Translations under genes and position numbers: made by a program | Origin: WRKB01 sp031551145 | Lineage (GTDB): Bacteria > Desulfobacterota > Desulfovibrionia > Desulfovibrionales > Desulfovibrionaceae | Assembly: GCA_031551145.1 (NCBI GenBank) | Contig: JAVBNZ010000002.1 | Location: 1 to 64,000, forward strand | DNA: 64,000 nt | Direction of reading: 5' to 3' | Part shown: positions 33,245-41,954 of the stretch, piece by piece | Layout: every line of letters begins with the position of its first letter | How positions within the stretch are numbered: position 1 is the first letter of the stretch | Notes under the pieces: model-generated | Told to the model about the DNA's origin: nothing | The model's database searches: none | What the model saw: the letters and a program-made list of their open reading frames with translations, nothing else

Positions 33245-34630
33245 TTAGATCCCCACAAGTTTGGTGGGATTGAGCAGCCCCTTGGGGTCAAGGGCTTTGC
33301 GCAGGCGCTGCGAGAACAGAATGGTGCCGCGCGAGGTTTCTTTTTCCATCCATTTGGACTTGGCCGTGCCTATGCCGTGCTCGCCGGACAGGGTGCCGCC
33401 CAGAGCCAGGGCCACGTCGAAGATTTCGTCAATGGCCAGTTCGACGCGGTGGAATTCTTCCTTGTCGCGCTTGTCGCAGAGTATGGTCGGATGGAGGTTG
33501 CCGTCGCCGGCGTGGCCGAAGGTGCCCATCTGAAGATTGTACTTCTTGGTGATCTTGTCCAGCGCTTCCATCATGGCCGGGATCTTGGAGCGGGGCACGG
33601 TGGCGTCTTCCAGCACCGTGGTCGGGCGTATGCGCGCCAGCACCGGCAGGGCCATGCGGCGGGCTTCCCAGAGCTTGAACTTCTCGGCCGCGTCCTTGGC
33701 TGTTTTGACTTCGCGCGCCTTGCACTTTTTGAGCACATTTTCAACCTCGGCGGCTTCGTCCTCGACCTGGGCGGGGTGGCCGTCCACTTCGATCAGCAGG
33801 ATGGCCTGGGCGTCGCGCGGCAGGCCGGCCTTGGTGTAGTCGTCCACATAGCAGATGGTGGCGTTGTCGAGGAATTCCAGCGTGCAGGGCACAACGTGGG
33901 CCGCAATGATGCCGGCCACGGCGTTGGCGGCGGCCTGCACGTCGTCGAACACGGCCATCATGGCCTTGGAGGCACGGGGCGGCGGCACGAGCTTGAGAAT
34001 GGCTTGGGAAATGACGCCCAGCGTGCCTTCGGAAGCGGTCATCAGCCCGGCGAGGTTGTAGCCGGTGACGCATTTGACCGTGCGGGAGCCGGATTTCACC
34101 ATCGCGCCCGTGGCGTCGTACATTTCAAGGCCCATGACATAATCTTTGGTGACGCCGTACTTGAGCGCGCGCAGGCCGCCCGCGTTCTCGGCGATGTTGC
34201 CCGCGATGGTGGACACGGCCTGGGAGCCCGGATCGGGCGGGTAGAGCAGTTTGCGTTTGGCGACTTCGGCTGCGAAGGTTGCGGTGACCACGCCGGGCTC
34301 GACCACGGCATAGAGGTCTTCCTCGTTGATTTCCAGAATCTTGTTCAGGCCGTTGGTGAGGATGACGCAGCTTTCGGTGCTGTCGGGGATGGTGCCGCCG
34401 GAAAGGTTGGAGCCCGCGCCGCGCACCGTCATGGGCACGCCGGCGTCATAACAGCGCTTGACGATTTCGCCTATCTGCTCCGTATGGGTCGGGCGCACGA
34501 CAACGGCGGGCACCACCGGGGGCAGCACGGCGGAATCGTACGCGTAGCTTTGCCTGTCGGCTTCGCCGGTCAGGACGTTTTCTTTTCCGAGCAGGGCCTC
34601 AAAATCTTTTATCAGTGCCGTACCGGACAT
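33245..34630 (-). CDS. FAD-linked oxidase subunit (probable D-lactate dehydrogenase)
   Basis: A 461-residue GlcD/Dld-type flavoprotein. The N-terminal PCMH-type FAD domain has PVVPAVVVRPTHTEQIGEIV, TVRGAGSNLSGGTIP and NIAENAGGLRALKYGVT; the C-terminal cap has FGHAGDGNLHPTIL and the GEHGIGTAKSKW motif. In this setting, next to the L-lactate enzymes and the permease, D-lactate is the best guess for substrate, with glycolate second. It heads the minus-strand lactate operon. Confidence 0.92.
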   Translation of the reverse strand: MSGTALIKDFEALLGKENVLTGEADRQSYAYDSAVLPPVVPAVVVRPTHTEQIGEIVKRCYDAGVPMTVRGAGSNLSGGTIPDSTESCVILTNGLNKILEINEEDLYAVVEPGVVTATFAAEVAKRKLLYPPDPGSQAVSTIAGNIAENAGGLRALKYGVTKDYVMGLEMYDATGAMVKSGSRTVKCVTGYNLAGLMTASEGTLGVISQAILKLVPPPRASKAMMAVFDDVQAAANAVAGIIAAHVVPCTLEFLDNATICYVDDYTKAGLPRDAQAILLIEVDGHPAQVEDEAAEVENVLKKCKAREVKTAKDAAEKFKLWEARRMALPVLARIRPTTVLEDATVPRSKIPAMMEALDKITKKYNLQMGTFGHAGDGNLHPTILCDKRDKEEFHRVELAIDEIFDVALALGGTLSGEHGIGTAKSKWMEKETSRGTILFSQRLRKALDPKGLLNPTKLVGI

Positions 34631-35016
34631 GCATAACTCCTCATTTCAGGTTGGCGTGAGCGCCATGGACGGCGCCGGACGAACAAAGCCGCGAAAGTTT
34701 CTACTCGATATGTAGCGGGAAATATTCGCATTGACGGCGCCGCGCGCCCTAAATCCGTCCGGCGGACGCCGGATCAAAAAAAAACCGCTTCGGGTTCATC
34801 TCAGATTTTCTGTTGCGGAACTTCGCGGCAACTGTAGTGAATATCCGCACAAAGAGCAAGAGGGGGAAGACAAAAATTGTTTGTTTGCTCAATCTATATT
34901 TTCACGCACGGAAAAAGCCGAAACGAAGTTCACGGAAAAGAGCCGGGAGCGCAAAGCTGAAGCCCGGATTCCCGCAAAACGGAAACCCGGGCTTCAAACA
35001 GCGAATCCCTTCACAG
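34631..35016. other. Intergenic region between the lactate operon and gltX
   Basis: 386 bases without a recognised gene. On the minus strand it must hold the lactate operon promoter. A GCGGGAAATATTCGC stretch at 34715-34730 resembles one before lctP. A hairpin at 34959-34995 follows gltX. A CCGCTTCGGG mini-hairpin preceded by nine A residues (34776-34796) would act as a weak minus-strand terminator. Confidence 0.5.
34959..34995 (-). terminator. Probable terminator of the kor-gltX operon
   Basis: GAAGCCCGGATTCCCGC and GGAAACCCGGGCTTC form a long, slightly imperfect stem 22 bases after the gltX stop. The U tract is weak, so confidence is limited. Confidence 0.5.
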
Positions 35017-36429
35017 TCACACGATGTACAGCATGGCGCTGTCCAGGCGGGCAAGGGTGGCCTCTTTGCCGAGAACTTCCATGATCTGCGGCAGAGCCGG
35101 GCCGCCGGAAACGCCGCTTAAGGCCACGCGCAGGGGCGGGCCGATTTTTTTGAAAGCAAGCCCCTTGGCCTCCAGGTGCTCGTGCAGGGCCTTTTCCAGG
35201 GCCGGAGCGGAAAAATCCGCCAGATCGGCGAACATTGAGCGCAGTTCGGCAAGCCGGGCCTTGCCTTCTTCGGTCAGGGCCTTGGCCGCGGCTGTCGGGT
35301 CGTAGGGAGGCGCGGCGGCGGGCCGGAGCAGGGGGGTCATGCTTTTGCCCAGATCGGCCAGGTTCGTCGCCCGTTCGCGGTACAGCGGCACAAGAGCGCG
35401 CAGGCGTTCGGGGGAAGCGCCGGGTTCGGCGAAGGGCGCGACCATGCGCGCAAGATCGTCAAGCGGCGTTTCGCGCAGATAATGGCCGTTGAGCCAGGCG
35501 AGCTTTTCCGGATCAAAGGCGGCCGCCGCCGGATTGAGGTTTGCGCCGTCGAACAGGCGTTCAAGCTCCGCCATGCTGAAGATTTCCTGATCCCCGTGCG
35601 ACCAGCCGAGCCGCACGAGATAGTTGACCAGAGCCTGGGGCAGAAGGCCGTCCTGTTCGTATTCGATGACCGCGCGCGCGCCGTGGCGTTTGGAGAGTTT
35701 TTGCCTGTCCGGCCCCAGAATCATGGGCACATGCCCGAAACGGGGCAGGGGCAGGCCGAGGGCTTCGTAAAGCAGTATCTGGCGCGGAGTGTTGGCGATG
35801 TGGTCGTCGCCGCGCACAACGTGGGTAATGCCCATTTCGTGATCGTCGGCCACCACGGCCATGTTGTACACGGGCATGGGCACACCGGCGGTATAACGGC
35901 GCAGCACCATGTCGTCGAGTTCGGCCACGTCCGTGGCCACGACGCCCTTGACCATGTCGTCGAACACCACCTTGCCGAAGGCCGGCAGCCTGAAGCGCAC
36001 CACCCAGCCCGGAGGAGGGGCCGAGCCTTCGGGCACGGAAAGGCCGCGGTCGCGGCAGTGTCCGTTATAGCGGGGCTTGGCTCCCTTGGCGCGGGCTTCC
36101 TCGCGCATGCGCTCCACCTCCTCCGGCGGGCAGGAGCACCAATAGGCGTGGCCGGAGGCCAGCAGGCGATCGACATAGGCGTTGTAGACCGTGCCGCGCG
36201 TGCTCTGGTAGACGAGTTCGCCGTCCCAGTCCAGGCCCAGCCAGCGCATGGAGGCCAGAATGGAGTCGGTGTACTCCTGTTTGGAGCGTTCGCGGTCGGT
36301 ATCCTCAATGCGCAGGTGGAAGCGTCCGCCGTAATGGCGGGCCAGAAGCCGGCAGAACAGCGCGGTGCGCGCGCCGCCGATGTGCAGGTGCCCGGTGGGG
36401 CTGGGAGCGAAACGGGTAACAACCGTCAT
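35017..36429 (-). CDS. gltX: Glutamate--tRNA ligase
   Basis: A 470-residue class I GluRS. FAPSPTGHLHIGGARTALF contains the HIGH-type motif, and DRQKLSKRHGARAV the KMSKS-type motif. CSCPPEEVERMREEARAKG and its zinc-like cysteine region fit GluRS rather than GlnRS. The start overlaps the NifU-like gene stop as ATGA, so its synthesis is coupled to the 2-oxoacid oxidoreductase operon. Confidence 0.96.
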   Translation of the reverse strand: MTVVTRFAPSPTGHLHIGGARTALFCRLLARHYGGRFHLRIEDTDRERSKQEYTDSILASMRWLGLDWDGELVYQSTRGTVYNAYVDRLLASGHAYWCSCPPEEVERMREEARAKGAKPRYNGHCRDRGLSVPEGSAPPPGWVVRFRLPAFGKVVFDDMVKGVVATDVAELDDMVLRRYTAGVPMPVYNMAVVADDHEMGITHVVRGDDHIANTPRQILLYEALGLPLPRFGHVPMILGPDRQKLSKRHGARAVIEYEQDGLLPQALVNYLVRLGWSHGDQEIFSMAELERLFDGANLNPAAAAFDPEKLAWLNGHYLRETPLDDLARMVAPFAEPGASPERLRALVPLYRERATNLADLGKSMTPLLRPAAAPPYDPTAAAKALTEEGKARLAELRSMFADLADFSAPALEKALHEHLEAKGLAFKKIGPPLRVALSGVSGGPALPQIMEVLGKEATLARLDSAMLYIV

Positions 36430-36689
36430 AGGGGGTCCTTTTCTTCGACATGCTCCACACGGCGCACTTCGGGCACGAGTTTGAGCAGGGTGCGTTCCAC
36501 AGTGTTTTTCAGGGTTTGCCCGGCTTTGGGACAGCCTTTGCAGCGTCCGGTCAGGCGTATGCGCAGACGGCCGTCCGCGTTGAAATCCACGACTTCCATA
36601 TCGCCGCCGTCCTGCTGCAGCACGGGACGGATGAGGGAGAGGGCCTTTTCAAGGCCCTCGGGCAGGGGCGCCGCGGGCTCAATACGCAT
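36426..36689 (-). CDS. NifU-like C-terminal domain protein
   Basis: An 87-residue stand-alone NifU C-terminal domain, a scaffold for Fe-S clusters. The LQQDGGDMEVVDF and GRCKGCPKAGQTLKN segments contain the CxxC cluster site. It overlaps the kor gamma gene by 11 bases and gltX by four. A role in maturing the Fe-S clusters of the adjacent oxidoreductase is plausible but inferred. Confidence 0.9.
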   Translation of the reverse strand: MRIEPAAPLPEGLEKALSLIRPVLQQDGGDMEVVDFNADGRLRIRLTGRCKGCPKAGQTLKNTVERTLLKLVPEVRRVEHVEEKDPL

Positions 36690-37239
36690 CGTCTTCCACC
36701 AGGGGAGCGGCCAACTCGTCGCCCAGGCGCAGGGCCGCGTTGTTCGCTTCGTGGAAGGACGGCGCGAAGCGCGTGCGCAGCACCGCTTCCAGCGAGGAAA
36801 GTCGCAAAAGGCCGGTCAGGCGGTTCAGCGCGCCCAGCACGCAGATGTTGAAGGCCTGGGCCTTGCCGCCGCGCTCCAGCAGCGTTTCGTACATGGGCAG
36901 GGCCTTGTGGCGCGCGTCCACGCGCTTGCCGGGCGTGACGAAGCGGGTGTCGGTGATGAACATGCCGCCGGGGCGCAGCAGGGGCAGGTATTTCAGGCAG
37001 GATTCCTGGGTCAGCGCGACCAGGATGTTGGGTTGAAGCACTTTGGGAAAGTGGATGGCCCCGTTGGAGACGATGACGTCGCAACGCGTGGCGCCGCCCC
37101 TGGCTTCGGGCCCGTAGCTCTGGGTCTGCACGGCGTTGAGGCCTTCATGGAGCACGGCGGCCTCGGCCAGGATGATGCCCATGCTGATCACCCCCTGCCC
37201 GCCGGAGCCGGAGAGGAGAAAGCGGTATTTTTCGTTCAT
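36679..37239 (-). CDS. korC: 2-oxoacid:acceptor oxidoreductase, gamma subunit
   Basis: A 186-residue gamma domain. FLLSGSGGQGVISMGIILAEAA is the nucleotide-binding-like signature and QSYGPEARGGATRCDVIVS the second motif. Together with the alpha, beta and delta genes it forms a 2-oxoglutarate- or pyruvate-type ferredoxin oxidoreductase. The start at 37239 overlaps the beta subunit stop (ATGA). Confidence 0.92.
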   Translation of the reverse strand: MNEKYRFLLSGSGGQGVISMGIILAEAAVLHEGLNAVQTQSYGPEARGGATRCDVIVSNGAIHFPKVLQPNILVALTQESCLKYLPLLRPGGMFITDTRFVTPGKRVDARHKALPMYETLLERGGKAQAFNICVLGALNRLTGLLRLSSLEAVLRTRFAPSFHEANNAALRLGDELAAPLVEDDAY

Positions 37240-38039
37240 GGCCTGCCTCCGGCCTGTTGCGCTATGCGCGCGTATTCTTCGCAATACTCGGGTGCGTCGT
37301 TCTCGATGAAAATGCCGCGCGCGATGAGCTGTGGATTATCCGCGAGCTTCTTGGATCCGATTTTGGCGGTATTGTCGCGGAACCACTGCATCATGGAAAC
37401 GGCGTCGCCCATTTTGTTGCGCCGGCCGAAATAGGTCGGGCACTGGGTGAGCACTTCCACCAGGGAAAAACCCTTGTGCGTGATGGCCTTTTTGAGGATT
37501 TCCCGCATTTCCTTCACGTGGAAGGCCGTGCTGCGCGCCGCGAAGTTCGCGCCCGCGCCCACGGCCAGCCGTATGGTGTCGAATTCCGGGTCGATGCTGG
37601 AGAAGGGGGCGGTGGTGGCGCTGATGCCCCGGCCGGAAAGCGGGGAGAACTGTCCCCCGGTCATGCCGTAGATGCGGTTGTTGAGCACGATGGCCGTGAT
37701 GTCGATGTTGCGCCGGGCCGCGTGGATGAAATGGTTGCCGCCTATGGCCAGGCCGTCGCCGTCGCCCATGGGCACGATCACCGAAAGCTCGGGCCGCGTC
37801 ATCTTGACTCCGGTGGCAAAGGCCAGCGCCCGGCCGTGCAGGGTGTGCATGGAGTGGAAGTCCACGTAGCCGGACATGCGCGCCGAACAGCCGATGCCGG
37901 AAACCATGACAATGGAGGATTTATCCAGCCCCAGCTCGCCCACGGCGTGGAGCAGCGCGTTGAGCACGATGCCGTGCCCGCAGCCGGGGCACCAGATGTG
38001 CGGAAAAAAGCGTTCGCGTATGAAATTGTGCGTGTTCAT
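37236..38039 (-). CDS. korB: 2-oxoacid:acceptor oxidoreductase, beta subunit
   Basis: A 267-residue thiamine-diphosphate-binding subunit. WCPGCGHGIVLNALL holds the cluster cysteine region, GIGCSARMSGYVDFHSMH and MGDGDGLAIGGNHFIHAARRNIDITAIVLNNRIYGMTGGQ hold the ThDP and magnesium motif (GDG-x-N type). This form resembles 2-oxoglutarate:ferredoxin oxidoreductase more than pyruvate:ferredoxin oxidoreductase. It begins one base after the alpha gene ends. Confidence 0.92.
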   Translation of the reverse strand: MNTHNFIRERFFPHIWCPGCGHGIVLNALLHAVGELGLDKSSIVMVSGIGCSARMSGYVDFHSMHTLHGRALAFATGVKMTRPELSVIVPMGDGDGLAIGGNHFIHAARRNIDITAIVLNNRIYGMTGGQFSPLSGRGISATTAPFSSIDPEFDTIRLAVGAGANFAARSTAFHVKEMREILKKAITHKGFSLVEVLTQCPTYFGRRNKMGDAVSMMQWFRDNTAKIGSKKLADNPQLIARGIFIENDAPEYCEEYARIAQQAGGRP

Positions 38040-38040
38040 G

Positions 38041-39186
38041 CTACACCCCCCTGCCTTCGATGACGCGCATCACTCTGCCTATGTCCGTGGGGGTGATGAG
38101 CTGCCCGTCCGTGCGGTTGGCGAGATAGACCCGATCCGGCCGGGCCGCGGCGTGCCGCACTTGGGCGTGGATGTGCCCCATGTTCATTTCCACGACGTAG
38201 ATATTGTTCGCCTTGGCCGTTTTCTGCCGCACGAGATGCGCGGGGAAGGGCCAGAGGGTCTGGAGTTCGAGCAACCCCACCTTGTGCCCCCGGCCGTGCA
38301 GGGTCTCGACCAGATGGCGGGCGCTGCGCGCCGAGGAGCCGTAGGAGATCAGCACTTCCTGGGCGTCTTCCAGATACAGTTCTTTCCAGCGGGCGATTTC
38401 CGTGGCGTTGTTTTCAATCTTGTCCACCAGATGGTGCAGCAGCTTGTCCACGGCTTCGGGCTGTTCCGTGGGGAAGCCCCAGATGTCGTGGAACAGGCCG
38501 GTGACGTTGTAGCGGTGCACGCCGCCGAAGTCCGACATGGGCAGGCGCCCGTCCTCGCGCGGCAGATAGGGATGGTAGTTGACCCCCGGCTTGACCGAGG
38601 TGCGCAGCCTGTCCACCACCGGCAGCGCGCCCGGAGCGGGAAGATCGAGGCGTTCGCGCATGTGGCCGACCACCTCGTCAAAGAGCAGAATGACCGGCGT
38701 GCGGTAGGTTTCGGCGAGGTTGAAGGCTTCCACCGTAATGCCGAACACGTCCTGCACCGAAGAGGCCGTGAGCGTGATGATGGCGTGATCCCCGTGCGTG
38801 CCCCAGCGGGCCTGGTTGACGTCGCCCTGGGCCACCTTGGTGGGCAGGCCCGTGGAAGGGCCGCCGCGCTGCACGCTGGCCACCACGCAGGGCACCTCGG
38901 CCATTACGGCGTAGCCCAGCGCCTCCTGCATCAGGGAAAAGCCCGGGCCGCTCGTGGCGGTCATGGACTTGGCCCCGGTGAGCGAAGCCCCGATGATTGC
39001 GCACATGGAGGCTATTTCGTCCTCCATCTGGATAAAGTTGCCCTTCTGCCGGGGCAGCATCTCGGCCAGATGTTCGGCCATTTCCGTGGACGGGGTGATG
39101 GGATAGCCGGCAAAGAACTGCAGGCCGGCATACAAGGCGCCGCGCACGCAGGCTTCGTTGCCCTGCACGAACAAAAGTCCGCTCAT
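38041..39186 (-). CDS. korA: 2-oxoacid:acceptor oxidoreductase, alpha subunit
   Basis: A 381-residue alpha subunit. GNEACVRGALYAGLQFFAGYPITPSTEMAEHLAEMLP is the family signature, and ATSGPGFSLMQEALGYAVMAEVP and VQRGGPSTGLPTK follow. It supplies the 2-oxoacid side of the active site. The start overlaps the ferredoxin-like gene stop (ATGA). Confidence 0.93.
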   Translation of the reverse strand: MSGLLFVQGNEACVRGALYAGLQFFAGYPITPSTEMAEHLAEMLPRQKGNFIQMEDEIASMCAIIGASLTGAKSMTATSGPGFSLMQEALGYAVMAEVPCVVASVQRGGPSTGLPTKVAQGDVNQARWGTHGDHAIITLTASSVQDVFGITVEAFNLAETYRTPVILLFDEVVGHMRERLDLPAPGALPVVDRLRTSVKPGVNYHPYLPREDGRLPMSDFGGVHRYNVTGLFHDIWGFPTEQPEAVDKLLHHLVDKIENNATEIARWKELYLEDAQEVLISYGSSARSARHLVETLHGRGHKVGLLELQTLWPFPAHLVRQKTAKANNIYVVEMNMGHIHAQVRHAAARPDRVYLANRTDGQLITPTDIGRVMRVIEGRGV

Positions 39187-39416
39187 GGCTGTGCCTCCTC
39201 GTTTGCGGCCGCCGGCGCGTCGCCCTGAGCGGGCAACTGCACTTCCACGGCCAGATCCGGGCAATAGAGCGCACACATGCCGCAGCGTATACAGTGCTCC
39301 GGCCTTGCCTGAACGGCTTTGCCCTCCCGGTTGATTTCAAGCGTTTTCTTGGGGCAGAAGGCGACGCATATGCCGCAGCCTTTGCACCATTGTTGGTTGA
39401 TGGATACGGGCTCCAT
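39183..39416 (-). CDS. korD: 2-oxoacid:acceptor oxidoreductase, ferredoxin-like delta subunit
   Basis: A 77-residue protein with two 4Fe-4S motifs, CKGCGICVAFCP and CIRCGMCALYCP, as in the delta subunits of four-subunit oxidoreductases. It is the first gene of the minus-strand kor-nifU-gltX operon. The 234 bases upstream, shared with the divergent chemoreceptor, show no confident promoter for this side. Confidence 0.93.
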   Translation of the reverse strand: MEPVSINQQWCKGCGICVAFCPKKTLEINREGKAVQARPEHCIRCGMCALYCPDLAVEVQLPAQGDAPAAANEEAQP

Positions 39417-39683
39417 GCTCCCTCCTTCAACTGGATGAAGTGCGATATGTACTGTTTCATTGGGGGAAAGAGAGGCCGAAAGTCAAGCCCTTTGCGAATT
39501 GTGAGGAGAAACGGCGGATGCGCCCGGCGTTGCGCCACTGTTATCGTTGAAATTTTTCGGCCGCCTGAGGCAGTGGCGGCTGATTTCTGTTTTTTTATGG
39601 ATAGAGGCTGTTTTTTGTGGTATGTGTCGGCATAGGTGGGCATATAATTTATGCAGCGAATCTCAACACGACCGGAGCGGAAT

Positions 39684-41825
39684 ATGTGGTACAGAAACTT
39701 ACGGATGACGGCCAAAATAGTACTCCCCGTGGCCTTTATGCTGTTCGTGTCGCTCAGTATCCTGGCATGGCAGATTCAATCAAAAAGCTCCTCAATTATC
39801 GAATCCATCGCGAAACGCGAACTTGCGGCTCTGGCCGCCGAACACGGCAATGGGGTGAAGGGCATCTTCGAAGTGCCCCTTGATATGACGCAGGGTCTGG
39901 CAAAAGCTCTGGAAGGCGCGGCTTTGAAAGGCAAAGCCCCTTCCCGCGAGCAGGTCATATTGATGCTTCAGGGCATGGAGACGGCCGGAGAAGGATTCAT
40001 GGCGGCAGGCGCGGCCTGGGAGCCCAATGCCTTTGACGGCAAAGACGCGGAGTATGCCGGCAAAGCGGCTCATGACAAGACAGGCCGCTTTATCCCGTAC
40101 GCCGCCGCGGGGCAGCCCGTTGTGCCTCTCGAAGATCTTGAAACCAGCGACTATTATGCCGAACCCAAAAAGCGTAACTCCAACTTTCTGACCAAACCAT
40201 ATTCTTACAAGGTCGGCGCCAAAGAAATACAAATGGCCACTGCCAGCGCCCCCATCAGAAACGCTCAGGGGAAATTTCAGGGTATTGTTCTGGCCGACAT
40301 ATCGCTGGATAAAATTACGGAGACGGTGGCGAAGGTCAGGGTGTACTCGACCGGCTGGGGCAGCCTTCTTTCTCAGGACGGCACCATCGTCGCCGATAAA
40401 GACCGCGCCATGCTCGGCAAAAGCCAGTTCGAGAGCGGCCGGGTCCTCCGAGTGAAAGCGTTGCGCGAAGCCATGCGCGAAGGCAAGTCCTTCATGGGGC
40501 GCAATGAGATAAACAAACGCGACTATTTCTTTTATTACTACCCCATCAAATTCGCCCTGACCGGGCAGAGCTGGTATTTCGTCGTCTGCGCGCCCATGGA
40601 CGAAGTGTTGGCCGATGTGGCCGACATCAACCGGCTGACCATCGGCATCAGCGCCGCCGCGCTTATTCTGTCGCTGTTGGTGGTTTTTGTGGTGGTGCGC
40701 ATCAGCGTCAAGCCGCTGCACACACTGTCGGAAGCAGCCAAAGAGATAGCGGGCGGCAATTTGCACGTGACCATCAACGACGAGCGTTTCGGCGGCGAAA
40801 TCAAAGAATTGAGCGGATCTTTAAAAAACATGATCGCTTCCTTGATTGAAAATATCAACAAAGCCGAGCTGATGAGCGCCGATGCGCAAGCCCAGACCGT
40901 CAGGGCGGAAGCCGCCATGCGCGAAGCCGAAGCGGCCCGTCTCGCCGCCGAAGGGGCCAAGCGCGACGGCATGCTGGCGGCCGCCGGGCAACTTGAAGAT
41001 GTGGTCAGCATCATATCGTCGGCTTCCGAGGAATTGTCCGCCCAGATCGCGCAATCCGAGCGCGGATCCGCCGAGCAGGCGGCAAGAGTCGGCGAAACCG
41101 CCACCGCCATGGAAGAAATGAACAGCACAGTGCTCGAAGTGGCCAGAAGCGCTTCCGCCGCTTCCGACGCCTCCGCCAACGCCCGGATCAGAGCGGAAGA
41201 AGGCGCGAAGGTGGTGCAGGGCGCCGTTACCGGCATACAGAATGTGCAGGCGGTATCGCTCGGCCTCAAGGATGACATGACGAAGCTTGCGGAGCAGGCG
41301 CAATCCATCTCCACCATTATGAGCGTCATCTCCGATATAGCGGATCAGACCAACCTGCTGGCCCTCAACGCGGCCATCGAGGCCGCCCGCGCCGGAGAGG
41401 CCGGACGGGGGTTCGCCGTTGTGGCCGACGAAGTGCGCAAATTGGCCGAAAAAACCATGGCCTCGACCACGGACGTGGGCAACGCCATCCAATCCATTCA
41501 GCAAAGCGTCGGGCAAAGTATCGGGCAGGTTGAGCGCGCCGTGGAACTGATTGACGCGGCAACCGAACAGTCCAACAAATCGGGTGAAGCGCTCAGCGAG
41601 ATTGTCGTCATGGTGGACAACACCGCGGATCAGGTGCGGGCCATCGCCGCGGCCAGCGAACAGCAATCCTCCACCAGCGAAGAAATCAACCGTTCCGTGG
41701 GGCATATCAACAACATCGCCGTCCAGACGGAACAGGCGATGCGCGAAGCGACAAAGGCCGTGTCCGAACTGGCCGGTCAGGCTCACTCTCTTGGCCGCCT
41801 TATCGAGGAAATGAAACGCGGCTGA
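39684..41825 (+). CDS. Methyl-accepting chemotaxis protein with a periplasmic Cache domain
   Basis: A 713-residue chemoreceptor. The first membrane helix (about 8-30) leads to a periplasmic dCache domain (about 35-310, with SDYYAEPKKRNSNFLTKPYS and ATASAPIRNAQGKFQGIVLADIS), a second helix (about 320-345), HAMP (about 345-400), a helical linker and the signalling domain with NLLALNAAIEAARAGEAGRGFAVVADEVRKLAEKT. No CheR-binding tail is seen. The start at 39684 follows a GGAGCGG site; a TATAAT lies just before the alternative ATG at 39651. It precedes the purine-cluster regulator, so purines may be its ligand; that is an inference. Confidence 0.92.
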   Translation: MWYRNLRMTAKIVLPVAFMLFVSLSILAWQIQSKSSSIIESIAKRELAALAAEHGNGVKGIFEVPLDMTQGLAKALEGAALKGKAPSREQVILMLQGMETAGEGFMAAGAAWEPNAFDGKDAEYAGKAAHDKTGRFIPYAAAGQPVVPLEDLETSDYYAEPKKRNSNFLTKPYSYKVGAKEIQMATASAPIRNAQGKFQGIVLADISLDKITETVAKVRVYSTGWGSLLSQDGTIVADKDRAMLGKSQFESGRVLRVKALREAMREGKSFMGRNEINKRDYFFYYYPIKFALTGQSWYFVVCAPMDEVLADVADINRLTIGISAAALILSLLVVFVVVRISVKPLHTLSEAAKEIAGGNLHVTINDERFGGEIKELSGSLKNMIASLIENINKAELMSADAQAQTVRAEAAMREAEAARLAAEGAKRDGMLAAAGQLEDVVSIISSASEELSAQIAQSERGSAEQAARVGETATAMEEMNSTVLEVARSASAASDASANARIRAEEGAKVVQGAVTGIQNVQAVSLGLKDDMTKLAEQAQSISTIMSVISDIADQTNLLALNAAIEAARAGEAGRGFAVVADEVRKLAEKTMASTTDVGNAIQSIQQSVGQSIGQVERAVELIDAATEQSNKSGEALSEIVVMVDNTADQVRAIAAASEQQSSTSEEINRSVGHINNIAVQTEQAMREATKAVSELAGQAHSLGRLIEEMKRG

Positions 41826-41954
41826 CGGGCATTTCATCTTCCGCGTTGCTCCATGTGGAACGCAAACAGGCCTTGCAGGCCGAACGCCGGAACGCGGGCT
41901 GTACAAGAGGAGGGAAGGGACGTATAAAAATCGGCGGAGATTTCGGGAGAGAAT

